Both the position numbers and the translations under genes were made by a program. DNA of 60,830 nt, from positions 1 through 60,830 of IMG/VR virus record IMGVR_UViG_3300032053_000074. The stretch is one strand, 5' to 3'. The stretch's first letter is position 1. The number at the start of each line of letters is the position of its first letter. The DNA is from a virus. The notes beneath the pieces are model-generated. The model was given only the letters and a program-made list of their open reading frames with translations, had not been told where the DNA came from and did no database searches. Below are positions 38,968-48,288 of the stretch, in pieces.

Positions 38968-39390
38968 CTATACTTTATTATTATTCATCATAATCTCAAC
39001 GACATCGGACTGATTTATTGAATCAATGGTGAATTTAACTATAATGTATAACTTATAGATATCTCTCAGGTTGGTGCTCGTATCATCTTCTAGGTATTTA
39101 ACTTCAACCGAATTTACGGATACACCTGGTATCCATTTAGATATATCTTCTCTAACTATATTCCCAACTTTATCAGAGATGAAATCGTCATTAGGTTCAA
39201 ATACAAGATTCCATAAGCGACATCCAAATGTAGGATTCATTCTTCTTTCCCCAGGAACAGTTCGTATAAGATTAATAATATTCATCCTATATGCAGTAAA
39301 ACTATCAGTGGATTGATCGAAATATCCACTAACATTTCCACTTTGTATAGGAAGATTTAATCCTATAGGGGTGTTCTTGATTATAGGCAT
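38968..39390 (-). CDS. gp25: Baseplate wedge protein (T4 gp25-like)
   Basis: The pattern GYFDQSTDSFTAYRMNIINL then RTVPGERRMNPTFGCRLWNL and VFEPND is the gp25/lysozyme-like baseplate fold found in all contractile injection systems. It links the wedge to the inner baseplate. The start is the ATG at 39390, with a GAGGG site about 12 nt upstream and only 2 bp of overlap with the stop of the preceding gene; an earlier ATG would overlap that gene by 26 bp. The wedge genes gp25 and gp6 are adjacent here. Confidence 0.9.
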   Translation of the reverse strand: MPIIKNTPIGLNLPIQSGNVSGYFDQSTDSFTAYRMNIINLIRTVPGERRMNPTFGCRLWNLVFEPNDDFISDKVGNIVREDISKWIPGVSVNSVEVKYLEDDTSTNLRDIYKLYIIVKFTIDSINQSDVVEIMMNNNKV

Positions 39391-39391
39391 C

Positions 39392-40051
39392 TTATATTTT
39401 CCCTCGTTTTTTATCAATAAGCTTAAGCATTTGAGAATAATTTCTGGTTAAAGCATGTTTTAATGCTGGAGGTGCTTGTACTTGATTTACTATATCTAAA
39501 GCAGAAACTCCTTCGTTAAGCATTGGCATTGGGGCATGATTACTTTCTTCTCCATCAACCAATCTCTTAGGTTTACTTATTGGAATTGATGGAGTATTTT
39601 TCATGAATGAAGATTCTTCCACTGCTTCACTAGCAACCATTGGACTCATACTTACTGATGGAGAATATCCCCCTTGATATGCCGCTGCGCCCACCAATCT
39701 TTCACGAGAACCAAGATCCGAAGTTGTTTCATTTAAAATTTGGTTAAGTATTGGATTTTTAGTAAAATGTCTAGGTGCTCTAGGTTGAGAAACCTCAGAT
39801 GGTTCCTTCATGACAGGAGTTCCGGCAAATAATTCTCTTAAAGATGTCTTTAAATTTATTGGATCATCAATAGATTCATCTATTTTCTTAATATGTGGAT
39901 TTTCCGCAACATTTCGTTGTTCTGTTACAACAGATTTCCCCATCATATTCTGAAAGGTTTCTGCTATTATAGAAGGAAGTTTTTTTCGAACTTCTCGTTC
40001 TACCAAATGTTCAATTATCTGTGTGAGTTGTGTGAGTTCTGATTTCTTCAT
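39392..40051 (-). CDS. Hypothetical tail-operon protein with N-terminal helix motif
   Basis: The product has 219 residues. It opens LTQLTQIIEHLVEREVRKKL, a helix like those at the start of the head-module genes. The rest is polar and low in predicted structure, with Pro, Ser and Met-rich patches (SPSVSMSPMVA). No enzyme motif is seen. It sits between gp5-like and gp25-like genes, so an assembly or peripheral baseplate role is possible. I cannot name a family. Confidence 0.55.
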   Translation of the reverse strand: MKKSELTQLTQIIEHLVEREVRKKLPSIIAETFQNMMGKSVVTEQRNVAENPHIKKIDESIDDPINLKTSLRELFAGTPVMKEPSEVSQPRAPRHFTKNPILNQILNETTSDLGSRERLVGAAAYQGGYSPSVSMSPMVASEAVEESSFMKNTPSIPISKPKRLVDGEESNHAPMPMLNEGVSALDIVNQVQAPPALKHALTRNYSQMLKLIDKKRGKI

Positions 40052-40068
40052 ATATATAAATATGGTTA

Positions 40069-41658
40069 TTAATTTCGTTTATTCTTACCTTTCCAATCTC
40101 CAGGAACACCTGAACCATTTCCCACGCTTATTTTTACAGGTGGTGTTCCTTCAGGTATAGACTCTCCATTCTGCCCAGGTGCTAATCCACCTCCAGTTAA
40201 AAATACTCGTCTACTCATTAATGTATGTAATTTATCACGCAATGAAATCAATTGTTGAACTTGTACTGGGAGTTGTGTTATTGATGGTGATTCTTCACCT
40301 GCATCTTCATGTGAATGTATATACCAATGAGTATGTGCTAACATCCAATTACAAAGATCATATAACCAACTTACGGTAGTCTGCCCAAGTAATGCAGGTT
40401 CATTTGTATTATCATATTCGCCGAGATATATCGCAGGCGAATTTATAACTGTTTTAGTATTAGTTGTAAGAACAATTTGCTGATGTGCATCTATTGTAAA
40501 TTCATTGTCAGTTACTACCGAAAATCGTTTTTTGGAAAACTGCATCATTTCACCATATCTAGCAGATAAAATCATTCTATCAGTATTAATAATAATCTGA
40601 TCTCCATTTAATACAGGATATTTAAAACTGCTTTTACCTGCAAATTTAGATACTTCTTCACCCACTCCAAATTGTTTTTTGTAACATGTTGTTACCCACT
40701 TACTTATCGTCTGTCCACATGTTATATGAATGGAAGACCCATCGTGATTTATATCTTCTTCTATAAATCCCCCCACATTTTTTTCAAATTTAGTACCGAT
40801 TATAGTTGCTTTATTAGGACTGTGTTGTAAAGATAATATCTGTCCATTTTTTAATAGTGGACGTTGCCTATTCCGAATCATAATCATCGGATTGCCGCCA
40901 TTCTTATAATCTTTATTTTTAGGGTCTCCTATATCATGACTTCTAACTGTATCATATGCAGTCATATGAATAGTTTGCCCATGACGACTCTCAAATAATA
41001 AATCCCCCTCGAATCTCTTAACAGTACGTATCTTATTATTGGCTACAAAATATTTTCCAGCATATCCGTTATATCCAGTAACTTGTTTTTTAGGATCAGG
41101 GTTTGGAGCTTTAATAACCGATTCTATAGCACCCGAAAATAAAGTATTCGTATATAAGTTTGTATTGGGTTTTCCAGAACATGCGGTATTAATTGCAAAA
41201 TCAAGATTATTATTTATCCAGTTATGATGATTGACTTTTCTAGTATAAAAAAGTTTTCCATCAAATGTTGCTAATACTACCAATTCATTTACGAGTGGAT
41301 ATTCGGAAATATTATTTTCCATTGGATATGCCCATGCTAATTGATCTTTATTAGTCAACTTCTCAGAAATTAAAGGACGAACTAATATTCTGCCTATCCA
41401 TGTATAATCTATATCAGTAGATGAATCTGCCATTTTATCAGACAAATCCACCGGCCACCTGTCAGCATCAATTTTATTTTGTAATTTATTTGTAGTAGTA
41501 AAAACTGGGTGCGTCTCGTCTAATACGATATCCAGTACTACTCCAAGTTCTAATTCATAAAATTCTGATAATCCATTTGATTTAGAGTTACCATTGTTAT
41601 ATAAATTGAAATTATCAGATGTTCTAGTATTTTGTGAGGTTAAATTCCAATAAGACAT
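40069..41658 (-). CDS. Baseplate hub/spike-like protein (gp5-like)
   Basis: The N-terminal 110 residues look like an OB-fold (LGVVLDIVLDETHP, then ILVRPL and NELVVLATFDGK). The centre has a conserved spike pattern: GDLLFESRHGQTIHMT and RNRQRPLLKNGQILSLQHS. The region after residue 310 is beta-helix-like, with an AHTHWYIHSHED His-rich motif near 430. It lacks the lysozyme domain of T4 gp5. The protein is the likely central membrane-piercing spike or hub in the baseplate cluster, upstream of gp25 and gp6. Confidence 0.65.
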   Translation of the reverse strand: MSYWNLTSQNTRTSDNFNLYNNGNSKSNGLSEFYELELGVVLDIVLDETHPVFTTTNKLQNKIDADRWPVDLSDKMADSSTDIDYTWIGRILVRPLISEKLTNKDQLAWAYPMENNISEYPLVNELVVLATFDGKLFYTRKVNHHNWINNNLDFAINTACSGKPNTNLYTNTLFSGAIESVIKAPNPDPKKQVTGYNGYAGKYFVANNKIRTVKRFEGDLLFESRHGQTIHMTAYDTVRSHDIGDPKNKDYKNGGNPMIMIRNRQRPLLKNGQILSLQHSPNKATIIGTKFEKNVGGFIEEDINHDGSSIHITCGQTISKWVTTCYKKQFGVGEEVSKFAGKSSFKYPVLNGDQIIINTDRMILSARYGEMMQFSKKRFSVVTDNEFTIDAHQQIVLTTNTKTVINSPAIYLGEYDNTNEPALLGQTTVSWLYDLCNWMLAHTHWYIHSHEDAGEESPSITQLPVQVQQLISLRDKLHTLMSRRVFLTGGGLAPGQNGESIPEGTPPVKISVGNGSGVPGDWKGKNKRN

Positions 41659-41661
41659 AAA

Positions 41662-42069
41662 TTACTTTATAGAGGATGTTAATGGTAATACTGCTGATTT
41701 AAGTTCTGTCTTTATCTTATTAAGTTTGTCAGCAGATAAATTTTGAATAAGTTGTTCCTTCTCTTCATCAGTCAATCCAACAGGTTCTCCACCAGATACA
41801 TCTATTTGTGTAGATTGTAATCTTTGAAGAACTGCCGCTAATTTAATCAATTGCTCGTCATTTTTAATACCAGAATCAATGAACTCTTTAATCTGCGGAA
41901 GAAATACTTGGGCATCATTTACATTTTTTATATAACTTCTCACATCTGTAAACAAAGAATCTAATTGATTTTTCTTAGTCTGCGATCTATTTATGACATC
42001 CGCACACAAATCACGAAAAGTCGTTCCATCACACACCTCAAAATCCATATTAGACACTTGATTATTCAT
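41662..42069 (-). CDS. Conserved small tail-operon protein
   Basis: The core MDFEVCDGTTFRDLCADVINRS, followed by VFLPQIKEFIDSGIKNDEQLIKLAAVLQRL, is a pattern I recall from T4-like environmental phages, where it is unnamed. It is all helical and 128-135 residues long; an internal ATG at 42048 would give the form starting MDFEV. It lies 3 bp from the gp5-like gene. A role as a hub chaperone or linker is guesswork. Confidence 0.65.
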   Translation of the reverse strand: MNNQVSNMDFEVCDGTTFRDLCADVINRSQTKKNQLDSLFTDVRSYIKNVNDAQVFLPQIKEFIDSGIKNDEQLIKLAAVLQRLQSTQIDVSGGEPVGLTDEEKEQLIQNLSADKLNKIKTELKSAVLPLTSSIK

Positions 42070-42133
42070 TTATGTACATAAATAGAGTCATACGTATACT
42101 TTTATACGTATGATCATAAATTAGTTTCCCATT

Positions 42134-43075
42134 TTATGTCGCAGTATATCGATTAGTATTAATGTCACCATCTTCTATATAAGAACGATTAATATTTTCA
42201 TGATATTGTTTCATTCTATTAATAACTTTAGTGATTTGCTGAGTCTTGCACATAGCCATCTCTCTAATATAAAGGTACAGTGCCTTTTTATTATATGCAT
42301 CTATTCTATCGGACTTACGAAAAAGCTCAATAACAGCATTTGCAATATTTAAATCTCGTTGCTTTAGAAATATTTTATCAACATTTTTTTCCCAAAATTC
42401 CACAATTAACCTAATAAAATCTGACATTTCTTGTTGAGCATAATATTTGTCATTTGCCTGAAGCTGAATAGTATGGTCATCTCGATCTTCACTTATTTCT
42501 ACATTTTGATTGAATTTTTTATAATTAGTATTATTTAATAAAATGAGATAATGCTTTGCTATTATTGAAAAATATGAATATGCCTTTGCCTTCTTATTGG
42601 GATCAGTCTTACTTAATCTACTTGGGTCAAACTTATGCATATTAGCAACAAGATGTGATAAACATTCTCGTTGCACATCTTGAGGACCTGTTTCGAAATA
42701 AGAAAATTTAAATGTATTGAAGACATTTTCTACTAATTTCTGAAATGCTTCGTATATAGAATCTCTAAATATTTTTTCACGAATAGATATATCTTCCTGA
42801 AGATTATATGCCACAATTGCATCTTCCGTTTCTTGAGTAAAATACATGCGAGATGTCCCGTTTTTACTCCTCCGTTTTCGTGGATTCTTAACCATTGCTA
42901 TCAATGGTTCTAATTCAGTTGAAATTTTTATAAGTGGTATTTTTAAGACTAATGGTTTAGATTTTAAAAAATTCTTTTTTTTCTTTTTGTTTTTCTTAAA
43001 TGTAATCTTTTTGGATGTAGTCTTTTTAAATGTAATCTTCTTCTTCTTAGATGTAACTTTTTTATGTTTTGTCAT
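42134..43075 (-). CDS. Late sigma factor (T4 gp55-like) with Lys-rich N-terminus
   Basis: The region from about residue 115 to 180 (FNTFKFSYFETGPQDVQREC, HKFDPSR, KAYSYFSIIAKHYLILLNN) matches sigma70 region 2 in the gp55 form, which recognises late promoters on phage DNA. The C-terminal helices (AVIELFRKSDRIDAYNKKAL) also fit. The first 40 residues are an extreme Lys/Thr tract (over half Lys) that T4 gp55 lacks; it may bind DNA or RNA. It is presumably the switch for the structural operons. Confidence 0.8.
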   Translation of the reverse strand: MTKHKKVTSKKKKITFKKTTSKKITFKKNKKKKKNFLKSKPLVLKIPLIKISTELEPLIAMVKNPRKRRSKNGTSRMYFTQETEDAIVAYNLQEDISIREKIFRDSIYEAFQKLVENVFNTFKFSYFETGPQDVQRECLSHLVANMHKFDPSRLSKTDPNKKAKAYSYFSIIAKHYLILLNNTNYKKFNQNVEISEDRDDHTIQLQANDKYYAQQEMSDFIRLIVEFWEKNVDKIFLKQRDLNIANAVIELFRKSDRIDAYNKKALYLYIREMAMCKTQQITKVINRMKQYHENINRSYIEDGDINTNRYTAT

Positions 43076-43077
43076 AG

Positions 43078-43365
43078 TTATTGTATTTTAACATTTAATT
43101 CTTCCATAACATTTAACAATTCCTTAAATATTTGCCCAACCTGATCGTCGGATTCAAATACTCCCTTATCATTCACTGATGTAGCAAATGTTCCCTTATT
43201 ATCAATCTCACGCATTATATCAAGTGTATTTTCTACATCTTTCTTAAAATTAACTATCCATTGTTCATAAACATTAATTTTAAATCGCAAGATTTTTATA
43301 AGTCTAAACATAAATACCGTAAGTAATAAGAGTAACGAAATAATTAAAATTAATGTGAATATCAT
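43078..43365 (-). CDS. Small membrane-anchored protein
   Basis: The first 25 residues form a strong membrane helix (FTLILIISLLLLLTVFMF), then a basic turn and a helical cytoplasmic domain ending ESDDQVGQIFKELLNVME. I recall a similar protein next to gp55-like genes in environmental T4-like phages, without a known function. It is 95 residues long and separated from the sigma gene by 2 bp. Confidence 0.65.
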   Translation of the reverse strand: MIFTLILIISLLLLLTVFMFRLIKILRFKINVYEQWIVNFKKDVENTLDIMREIDNKGTFATSVNDKGVFESDDQVGQIFKELLNVMEELNVKIQ

Positions 43366-43367
43366 AT

Positions 43368-43505
43368 TTATTGTTCATCGCCATGATGTTTGGAGTCTAA
43401 AAATTCTCTCAGAACCTCCTTCGCTTCATCAACGATATCCCAATCTCTATCTGTTGTTGCATTTTTTAAAAGTTCAATAACATATTTAATATCAGATTGA
43501 TCCAT
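43368..43505 (-). CDS. Small acidic hypothetical protein (45 aa)
   Basis: The product is MDQSDIKYVIELLKNATTDR with an acidic helical continuation ending HHGDEQ. It starts with ATG after an AAGG at about 10 nt. Its stop is 2 bp before the next start, so it fits the sigma operon. It is probably a short helical protein of unknown role. Confidence 0.6.
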   Translation of the reverse strand: MDQSDIKYVIELLKNATTDRDWDIVDEAKEVLREFLDSKHHGDEQ

Positions 43506-43594
43506 AATTTATAAGCCTTAGTTTAAGTTTCATAACTCATATATATAGGAAACTAATCGTAATACAAATATTTATTTAATTTTATATATGCAAT

Positions 43595-43621
43595 AGTATA
43601 TTAATATAGCATATTTGTCAA
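43595..43621 (-). promoter_or_regulatory. Sigma70-type promoter for the 43.5 kb operon
   Basis: TTGACA (43621-43616) and TATACT (43600-43595) lie 15 nt apart. Unlike the others here, this one is followed by about 85 nt of leader before the first ATG at 43505, with an AAGG ribosome site. Confidence 0.5.
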
Positions 43622-43625
43622 CTTA

Positions 43626-44672
43626 TTATAACTTAAACATTCGCCTCATATCCGCATCTATAGCTGAAGATAGATCGGGTTTAGGTGGAGATTCTACAAT
43701 AGGGGAAGTATCATTATCTAAAATTAATTGCTTTGTAGGAGATAATACAGGTTCTACAGTAGGATTCACCAACGGTTCTACAATAGGGGAAGTATCATTA
43801 TCTAAAATTAATTGCTTTGTAGGAGATAGTACAGGTTCTTTAGATGGAGTAGGAATAGAAATAACACTATTCTCTGGTTTATAAACAACTACATTATATG
43901 CAAGTATTAAAGCAATTGCCAATGGATCGAAAACAAATATAATTACGAGAATAAACCATTTGGCTACATTATCTAAAGTAGTTCCAAATTGATCTGCTAC
44001 AAATTTGAAAGTTTGGATGTCCTTCTTCCCGGCTGAATCAAATTTCATATGATTTATTTGATCATTGATTTCCATAATCTTAACTTGATTTTCTTTTATT
44101 TTAATATCTTCCGATTTTATTTCCGAATTCGATTCATTGATAAGTGCAATAGTTTGGTCTTGTAATTCTTTTAATTGTAATGGATTTCTACTTAAAAATG
44201 CGTTGGTTATTCCTTCTGAAAGACGTGATTCTTGTACCACTCTCATTTCAGATAACATTTTTATTCTTAATTCTGACTTGGCAATTGTATTTGTGTAAAA
44301 TCCTTTGTTTGATTCTACCATAGCAATCTTATCTTGAGTAGACTTAAATTCAATCGAAGACTTTTGATAAGCGGAACTTAAATATCCAAAAATTCCAATT
44401 GAAGTAACTAGCATAAGAACTACTGAAGCAATGCTTAAATATGTCTTCAATAACTTATTTATTTTATTCCAATACCTGTATAAAAATGTAACCGCAACTA
44501 ATTTTCCTATTTCTAATGATGCTGCCATTATTGCAGTCAATACAAATGCACCTGCAAATAATGTCGCAATTCCATACACAGAGAAGAATGCAGAAACAAA
44601 GGCAATTGTTATAGCGGTTAATCCAAGTAGTTTATCGAATTTAATAATATGATTGGATATGAAGTCTTTCAT
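43626..44672 (-). CDS. Multi-span membrane protein with coiled coil
   Basis: The protein has about three membrane helices in the first 120 residues (LGLTAITIAFVSAFFSVYG, LFAGAFVLTAIMAASLEIGK, LSIASVVLMLVTSIGIFGYL), a coiled coil at about 130-215, and a fourth helix (WFILVIIFVFDPLAIALILAY) near 245. The C-terminal 80 residues are Pro-rich and contain an exact tandem copy of SPTKQLILDNDTSPIVE. I recall similar unnamed proteins in large phages. Possible roles include superinfection exclusion or membrane remodelling, none of which is shown by sequence. Confidence 0.65.
   Translation of the reverse strand: MKDFISNHIIKFDKLLGLTAITIAFVSAFFSVYGIATLFAGAFVLTAIMAASLEIGKLVAVTFLYRYWNKINKLLKTYLSIASVVLMLVTSIGIFGYLSSAYQKSSIEFKSTQDKIAMVESNKGFYTNTIAKSELRIKMLSEMRVVQESRLSEGITNAFLSRNPLQLKELQDQTIALINESNSEIKSEDIKIKENQVKIMEINDQINHMKFDSAGKKDIQTFKFVADQFGTTLDNVAKWFILVIIFVFDPLAIALILAYNVVVYKPENSVISIPTPSKEPVLSPTKQLILDNDTSPIVEPLVNPTVEPVLSPTKQLILDNDTSPIVESPPKPDLSSAIDADMRRMFKL
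43692..43839. repeat. Direct repeat of 64 bp inside the membrane protein gene
   Basis: A 64 bp block beginning TTCTACAATAGGGGAAGTAT recurs 84 bp later with one mismatch. It encodes the duplicated SPTKQLILDNDTSPIVE segment. The near identity implies a recent duplication. Confidence 0.85.
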
Positions 44673-44689
44673 TAATATCAGTAATTAAA

Positions 44690-46366
44690 TTATACCACAC
44701 TAACCAATATCCCGCCTTTAAAAGTACATGTCTTAATACCAGGAGTAACATCAGTAGCAGATCCACTCAAAATACGAAATACTCCGTCAATTCCACCTGA
44801 ACCAGAGCAGAAATATTTTTCAGTTGCATTGATTGAACCACTTACATTTAATGAATATGGATTTACCATAGATGCAAATGTGGCGGCACTTCCTGTTCTA
44901 TCATTTACTGTAGGCCAAATTGTAACTGGATTCCCATGAATATTATAATTTCTAGGAGAAGAATTCGAATTACCATAAACTCCAGGTTCCGGTGGGAATA
45001 TTAAATAAGGACCTTCAGCTGAGGATGAACCAAAACTACCGGTATCTTTAAACACAGGAGGGTCAACATTAATTTCACGCAAAAATTTAATACTTCCATA
45101 TGAATTTAGTCTAAGAGTTACAGTTTCGTCAGGTAGTAATAGTCCATCAATATATAAATCTATAGTAAAGAATGGGTCATTTATCGAATATCCACCACTT
45201 CCGTTCTGTAAAAAAGGTCGCCATTGTGATACACGAATATATCTAATAATATCATATCCATACAGTGGAGCATAATTGACTCTGGCATATATTGCTTTAT
45301 TCATATATTGTTGATTGTAAATATCTACATCAATATATTGGGTTACATTACTTTGAAATGGTGGTGAAGGTCTATTATTACTAGTATTAAGAGTTATAGT
45401 TATTCTTCCTATATATCCCCCGCAAGTTGAAAATCCAGCATTTGTCTCGCCTTTGGCATAATCAGGAGAAAGAACTGCTCCACCACCGCTATAATCAAAT
45501 AGACTATCACATGCTATTCGTACCCATTTCTTATTAAAAGACTGACTTATGCTACCTTCGGAAGTTCCTATTGTCGCATATGATCCATCAGCTCCGCTTC
45601 CAGACCAAAACATATTTGTTAATCCATTAGTTGCATCAACACTTCCGCTAAATCTATGTGTTATAAAATCAGTTCCAATAAACGAAGGACTCACTATATT
45701 GCCAGCCGAATACATTCCAACAGAAGCTCCCGTAGTTCCAGTTCCTAGATTTGTATTGGATTTATAATCAAATCCAAATTGACGACTATAACCTGGCCAA
45801 TTTACCGGGTCAATTTGAGGATCATATCCATCTGCCGCTGCGTATGGTGGATATACTAGAACGACATTTGGAGTAAGTCCAGTACTCCCTGTTACAGACA
45901 AAGGTCCGTCAATTCTTAAATTTCCATTCACGCCACTTCCTGTCCATGAAGGAATATATTTAATTGTTCCATTTAAACTTACATTATCCGCAAAAAGCGC
46001 ATGAGATGCAGAAATTGATTGTGTAGCAAATAATGATTGTGTAGCAAATAATGATTGTGTAGCAAATAATGATTGTGTAGCAAATCGAGATTGTGTAGCA
46101 AATAATGATTGACTTGCAAATAGAGATTGTGTAGCAAATAATGATTGACTTGCAAATAGAGATCCACTTGCAAATAGAGATCCACTTGCAAATAGAGATC
46201 CACTTGCAAATATAGACCCAGATGAATATGTACTTGCCGACAGACTGCTTTTTATAGAATCCAGAGATACTCGATATGTAGTTAACGAACTACTATCTAC
46301 TAATGGAAAGAAATCTTCTCCTAAAATTGCGGCGAAAGAATCTAATTGACTTATTTTTATGCTCAT
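44690..46366 (-). CDS. Tail fibre-like protein with hexapeptide repeats
   Basis: After a short N-terminal domain ([20 protein letters not shown]), residues 49-126 are thirteen hexads of the form SLFASG or SLFATQ. Such regular hexads with alternating hydrophobic positions suggest a trimeric beta fibre. Residues 160-558 form a large globular, Gly/Ser-rich head region with aromatic clusters. The N-terminus ([20 protein letters not shown]) resembles the fibre at 46375, so both may attach the same way. The function is probably receptor binding. Confidence 0.7.
   Translation of the reverse strand: MSIKISQLDSFAAILGEDFFPLVDSSSLTTYRVSLDSIKSSLSASTYSSGSIFASGSLFASGSLFASGSLFASQSLFATQSLFASQSLFATQSRFATQSLFATQSLFATQSLFATQSISASHALFADNVSLNGTIKYIPSWTGSGVNGNLRIDGPLSVTGSTGLTPNVVLVYPPYAAADGYDPQIDPVNWPGYSRQFGFDYKSNTNLGTGTTGASVGMYSAGNIVSPSFIGTDFITHRFSGSVDATNGLTNMFWSGSGADGSYATIGTSEGSISQSFNKKWVRIACDSLFDYSGGGAVLSPDYAKGETNAGFSTCGGYIGRITITLNTSNNRPSPPFQSNVTQYIDVDIYNQQYMNKAIYARVNYAPLYGYDIIRYIRVSQWRPFLQNGSGGYSINDPFFTIDLYIDGLLLPDETVTLRLNSYGSIKFLREINVDPPVFKDTGSFGSSSAEGPYLIFPPEPGVYGNSNSSPRNYNIHGNPVTIWPTVNDRTGSAATFASMVNPYSLNVSGSINATEKYFCSGSGGIDGVFRILSGSATDVTPGIKTCTFKGGILVSVV
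45989..46222. repeat. Tandem 18 bp repeats coding SLFA(S/T)(G/Q)
   Basis: Thirteen 18 bp units, for example AAATAATGATTGTGTAGC on the plus strand, run head to tail within the fibre gene. Two unit types (SLFASG and SLFATQ) are interleaved, which suggests repeated gain and loss of units. Confidence 0.85.
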
Positions 46367-46374
46367 ATTTTATA

Positions 46375-48273
46375 TTAAATGATAACAGTCCATGCGTTAG
46401 ATTTCAGTGTATTAATATTGGTTTCTATACTTGATGAATATATCGATCCGACTATTGGTTGACTACCGGTTATATTTAAATATCCATTAGTAAGTCCATA
46501 TCCTGCAAGATCGGAACATATATTTGCTTGAGATGCAGGATTTAAATTTGGAGAATTATTAAATGTGAATAATTTCAATGAAGTAGGTAGCGTGGAAGTC
46601 CATGCGGATAATAATGAACTACTATCGAACGACATAGAAACTATACTATTTGGAAATGTAGTTGATACACTTGTTAAATTTGTATTACTACAATAAAATT
46701 TTGTCAATCCATATGGAAGTGCTGCTGGCAATGATGTTAATGGATTGAATGAACAACTTATATATGACATAGTTCTAGCTAAATCAGGAAGTCTAGTTAA
46801 TACATTAGATGAACAAATTAGAATTGATGCAGATGTATATGTAAGTGGTGCTAATGACATAATACTGTTATCATTAATAGACATTGTAACTATAGAATTA
46901 GGCATTCCACCTATATCTTGCATAAGTGGATTACTTGTACAAGTGAATTTTACTAAATTAGGTAATGTCCATACATATCTAATTCCAGTAACAGATGATG
47001 CATCGATAGAATACATATCAGAGGAGGATGTGGCAATATTTGCCGCAGTATTTACTGCAGGTCCTCCAAGAGATGATGAAAATGTAAGAGTTTCATAAGA
47101 GTAATTAGTCATTAATCGTAAAGATTCTCCTGCGCCAAATGTTATATTATTAGAAGGACTTACCACACCAAATCTTACTGACCTAGTTGTATTTAAGTAT
47201 ATATTATTAGAAGAACTAACATATAATACATAAGAACCACTTAATAACGCTTCTCCTCCTAATGAAAATGGGATGTTAAGTGTACCGGACGTAGTAGATG
47301 TTCCGCCAATATTTACATTAACATCAGCAGAATCAATGGATGCGGTTATCCCTGACCATCTATTTAAAGCAATAAGAGTTATATACTCATTTCGAATTGT
47401 GGAAGAAGTATATGGAACAATCAAATTTCCCCATGCTTGAATATCCGTAGTTTCTGGGATTGATGTAGGCGAACTTATATTAACCAAATCTATAGATGCG
47501 CTTGAAATTGATTTTGTAATTGCATTTTTAATACCCCAATTTATAGGAATACCTGAATTAAGTCCCGCTACTGCTAATGCATATGATGCAGTCCCATTTG
47601 GGACTCCAGTATAACTCAAATTTGCTGCTGTTAGAGCATATGAAGCGGTTCTTGCATTTGCTGCTGTTAGAGCATATGAAGCGGTTCTTGCATTTGATGC
47701 TGTTCCATTATTTATGCCAGGTGTATAAATTAAATATGATGCACTGTCTGCTAAATCTGCCAAGTCTGAATTTGTGACAGATTGATATGAAGTTGATATA
47801 GCATATGATGCTGTGAAAGCATACGATGCTGTTCCATTTGGAATCCCTGTATAAAGCAAGTATGACGCTGTTTGTGAATATGTAGCAAATGCCGCAGAAT
47901 TTACAGTTTCACATGAACATGATAATGCATAAGATGCTGTAAGAGAATATGATGCAGATAAGGCATAAGATGCTGAAATAGCATGAAGGATATAAGATGC
48001 TGTAAGAGAATTCCATGACCAACTCGAAGTGGCAGCGTAACTAGCAGAGGGACAACATGGAGCCCATGAAGCAGATAACGCTTGTAATGCATAACTCGCA
48101 GTGCCGTTGAATGACCCAGTTATATTCCCGCCATTTAAGATATACGAGCGTAAGTCTACTATCTTTAATTTTTTAGATTCAAACTCCGATACATCTGCCA
48201 ATAGAAATAAGTCATCTACTGCTAATTCTATTACACTTATCGGAGCTAATTCTGTTACACGTTTATTTGCCAT
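46375..48273 (-). CDS. Tail fibre-like protein with SYAL repeats and LRR domain
   Basis: The start at 48273 (MANKRVTELAP) follows TATTTATTAGC. Residues of about 60-250 are degenerate repeats of ASYAL, TASYA and NGTASYA, typical of phage fibre shafts. Residues of about 400-600 hold irregular LRR units (LVKFTCTSNPL, LTRLPDL, LTSLPAALPYGLTKFYCSN), and the C-terminus (LTNGYLNITGSQPIVGS) recalls the LRR g end at 25425. The gene lies just downstream of PhoH. It is probably a receptor-binding fibre. Confidence 0.7.
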   Translation of the reverse strand: MANKRVTELAPISVIELAVDDLFLLADVSEFESKKLKIVDLRSYILNGGNITGSFNGTASYALQALSASWAPCCPSASYAATSSWSWNSLTASYILHAISASYALSASYSLTASYALSCSCETVNSAAFATYSQTASYLLYTGIPNGTASYAFTASYAISTSYQSVTNSDLADLADSASYLIYTPGINNGTASNARTASYALTAANARTASYALTAANLSYTGVPNGTASYALAVAGLNSGIPINWGIKNAITKSISSASIDLVNISSPTSIPETTDIQAWGNLIVPYTSSTIRNEYITLIALNRWSGITASIDSADVNVNIGGTSTTSGTLNIPFSLGGEALLSGSYVLYVSSSNNIYLNTTRSVRFGVVSPSNNITFGAGESLRLMTNYSYETLTFSSSLGGPAVNTAANIATSSSDMYSIDASSVTGIRYVWTLPNLVKFTCTSNPLMQDIGGMPNSIVTMSINDNSIMSLAPLTYTSASILICSSNVLTRLPDLARTMSYISCSFNPLTSLPAALPYGLTKFYCSNTNLTSVSTTFPNSIVSMSFDSSSLLSAWTSTLPTSLKLFTFNNSPNLNPASQANICSDLAGYGLTNGYLNITGSQPIVGSIYSSSIETNINTLKSNAWTVII

Positions 48274-48288
48274 GCTAATAAATAGCAA

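Noticed and set aside
46005-46222. CRISPR-like array
   Set aside because: The 18 bp units have no spacers, lie in frame in a fibre gene and code for regular hexads.
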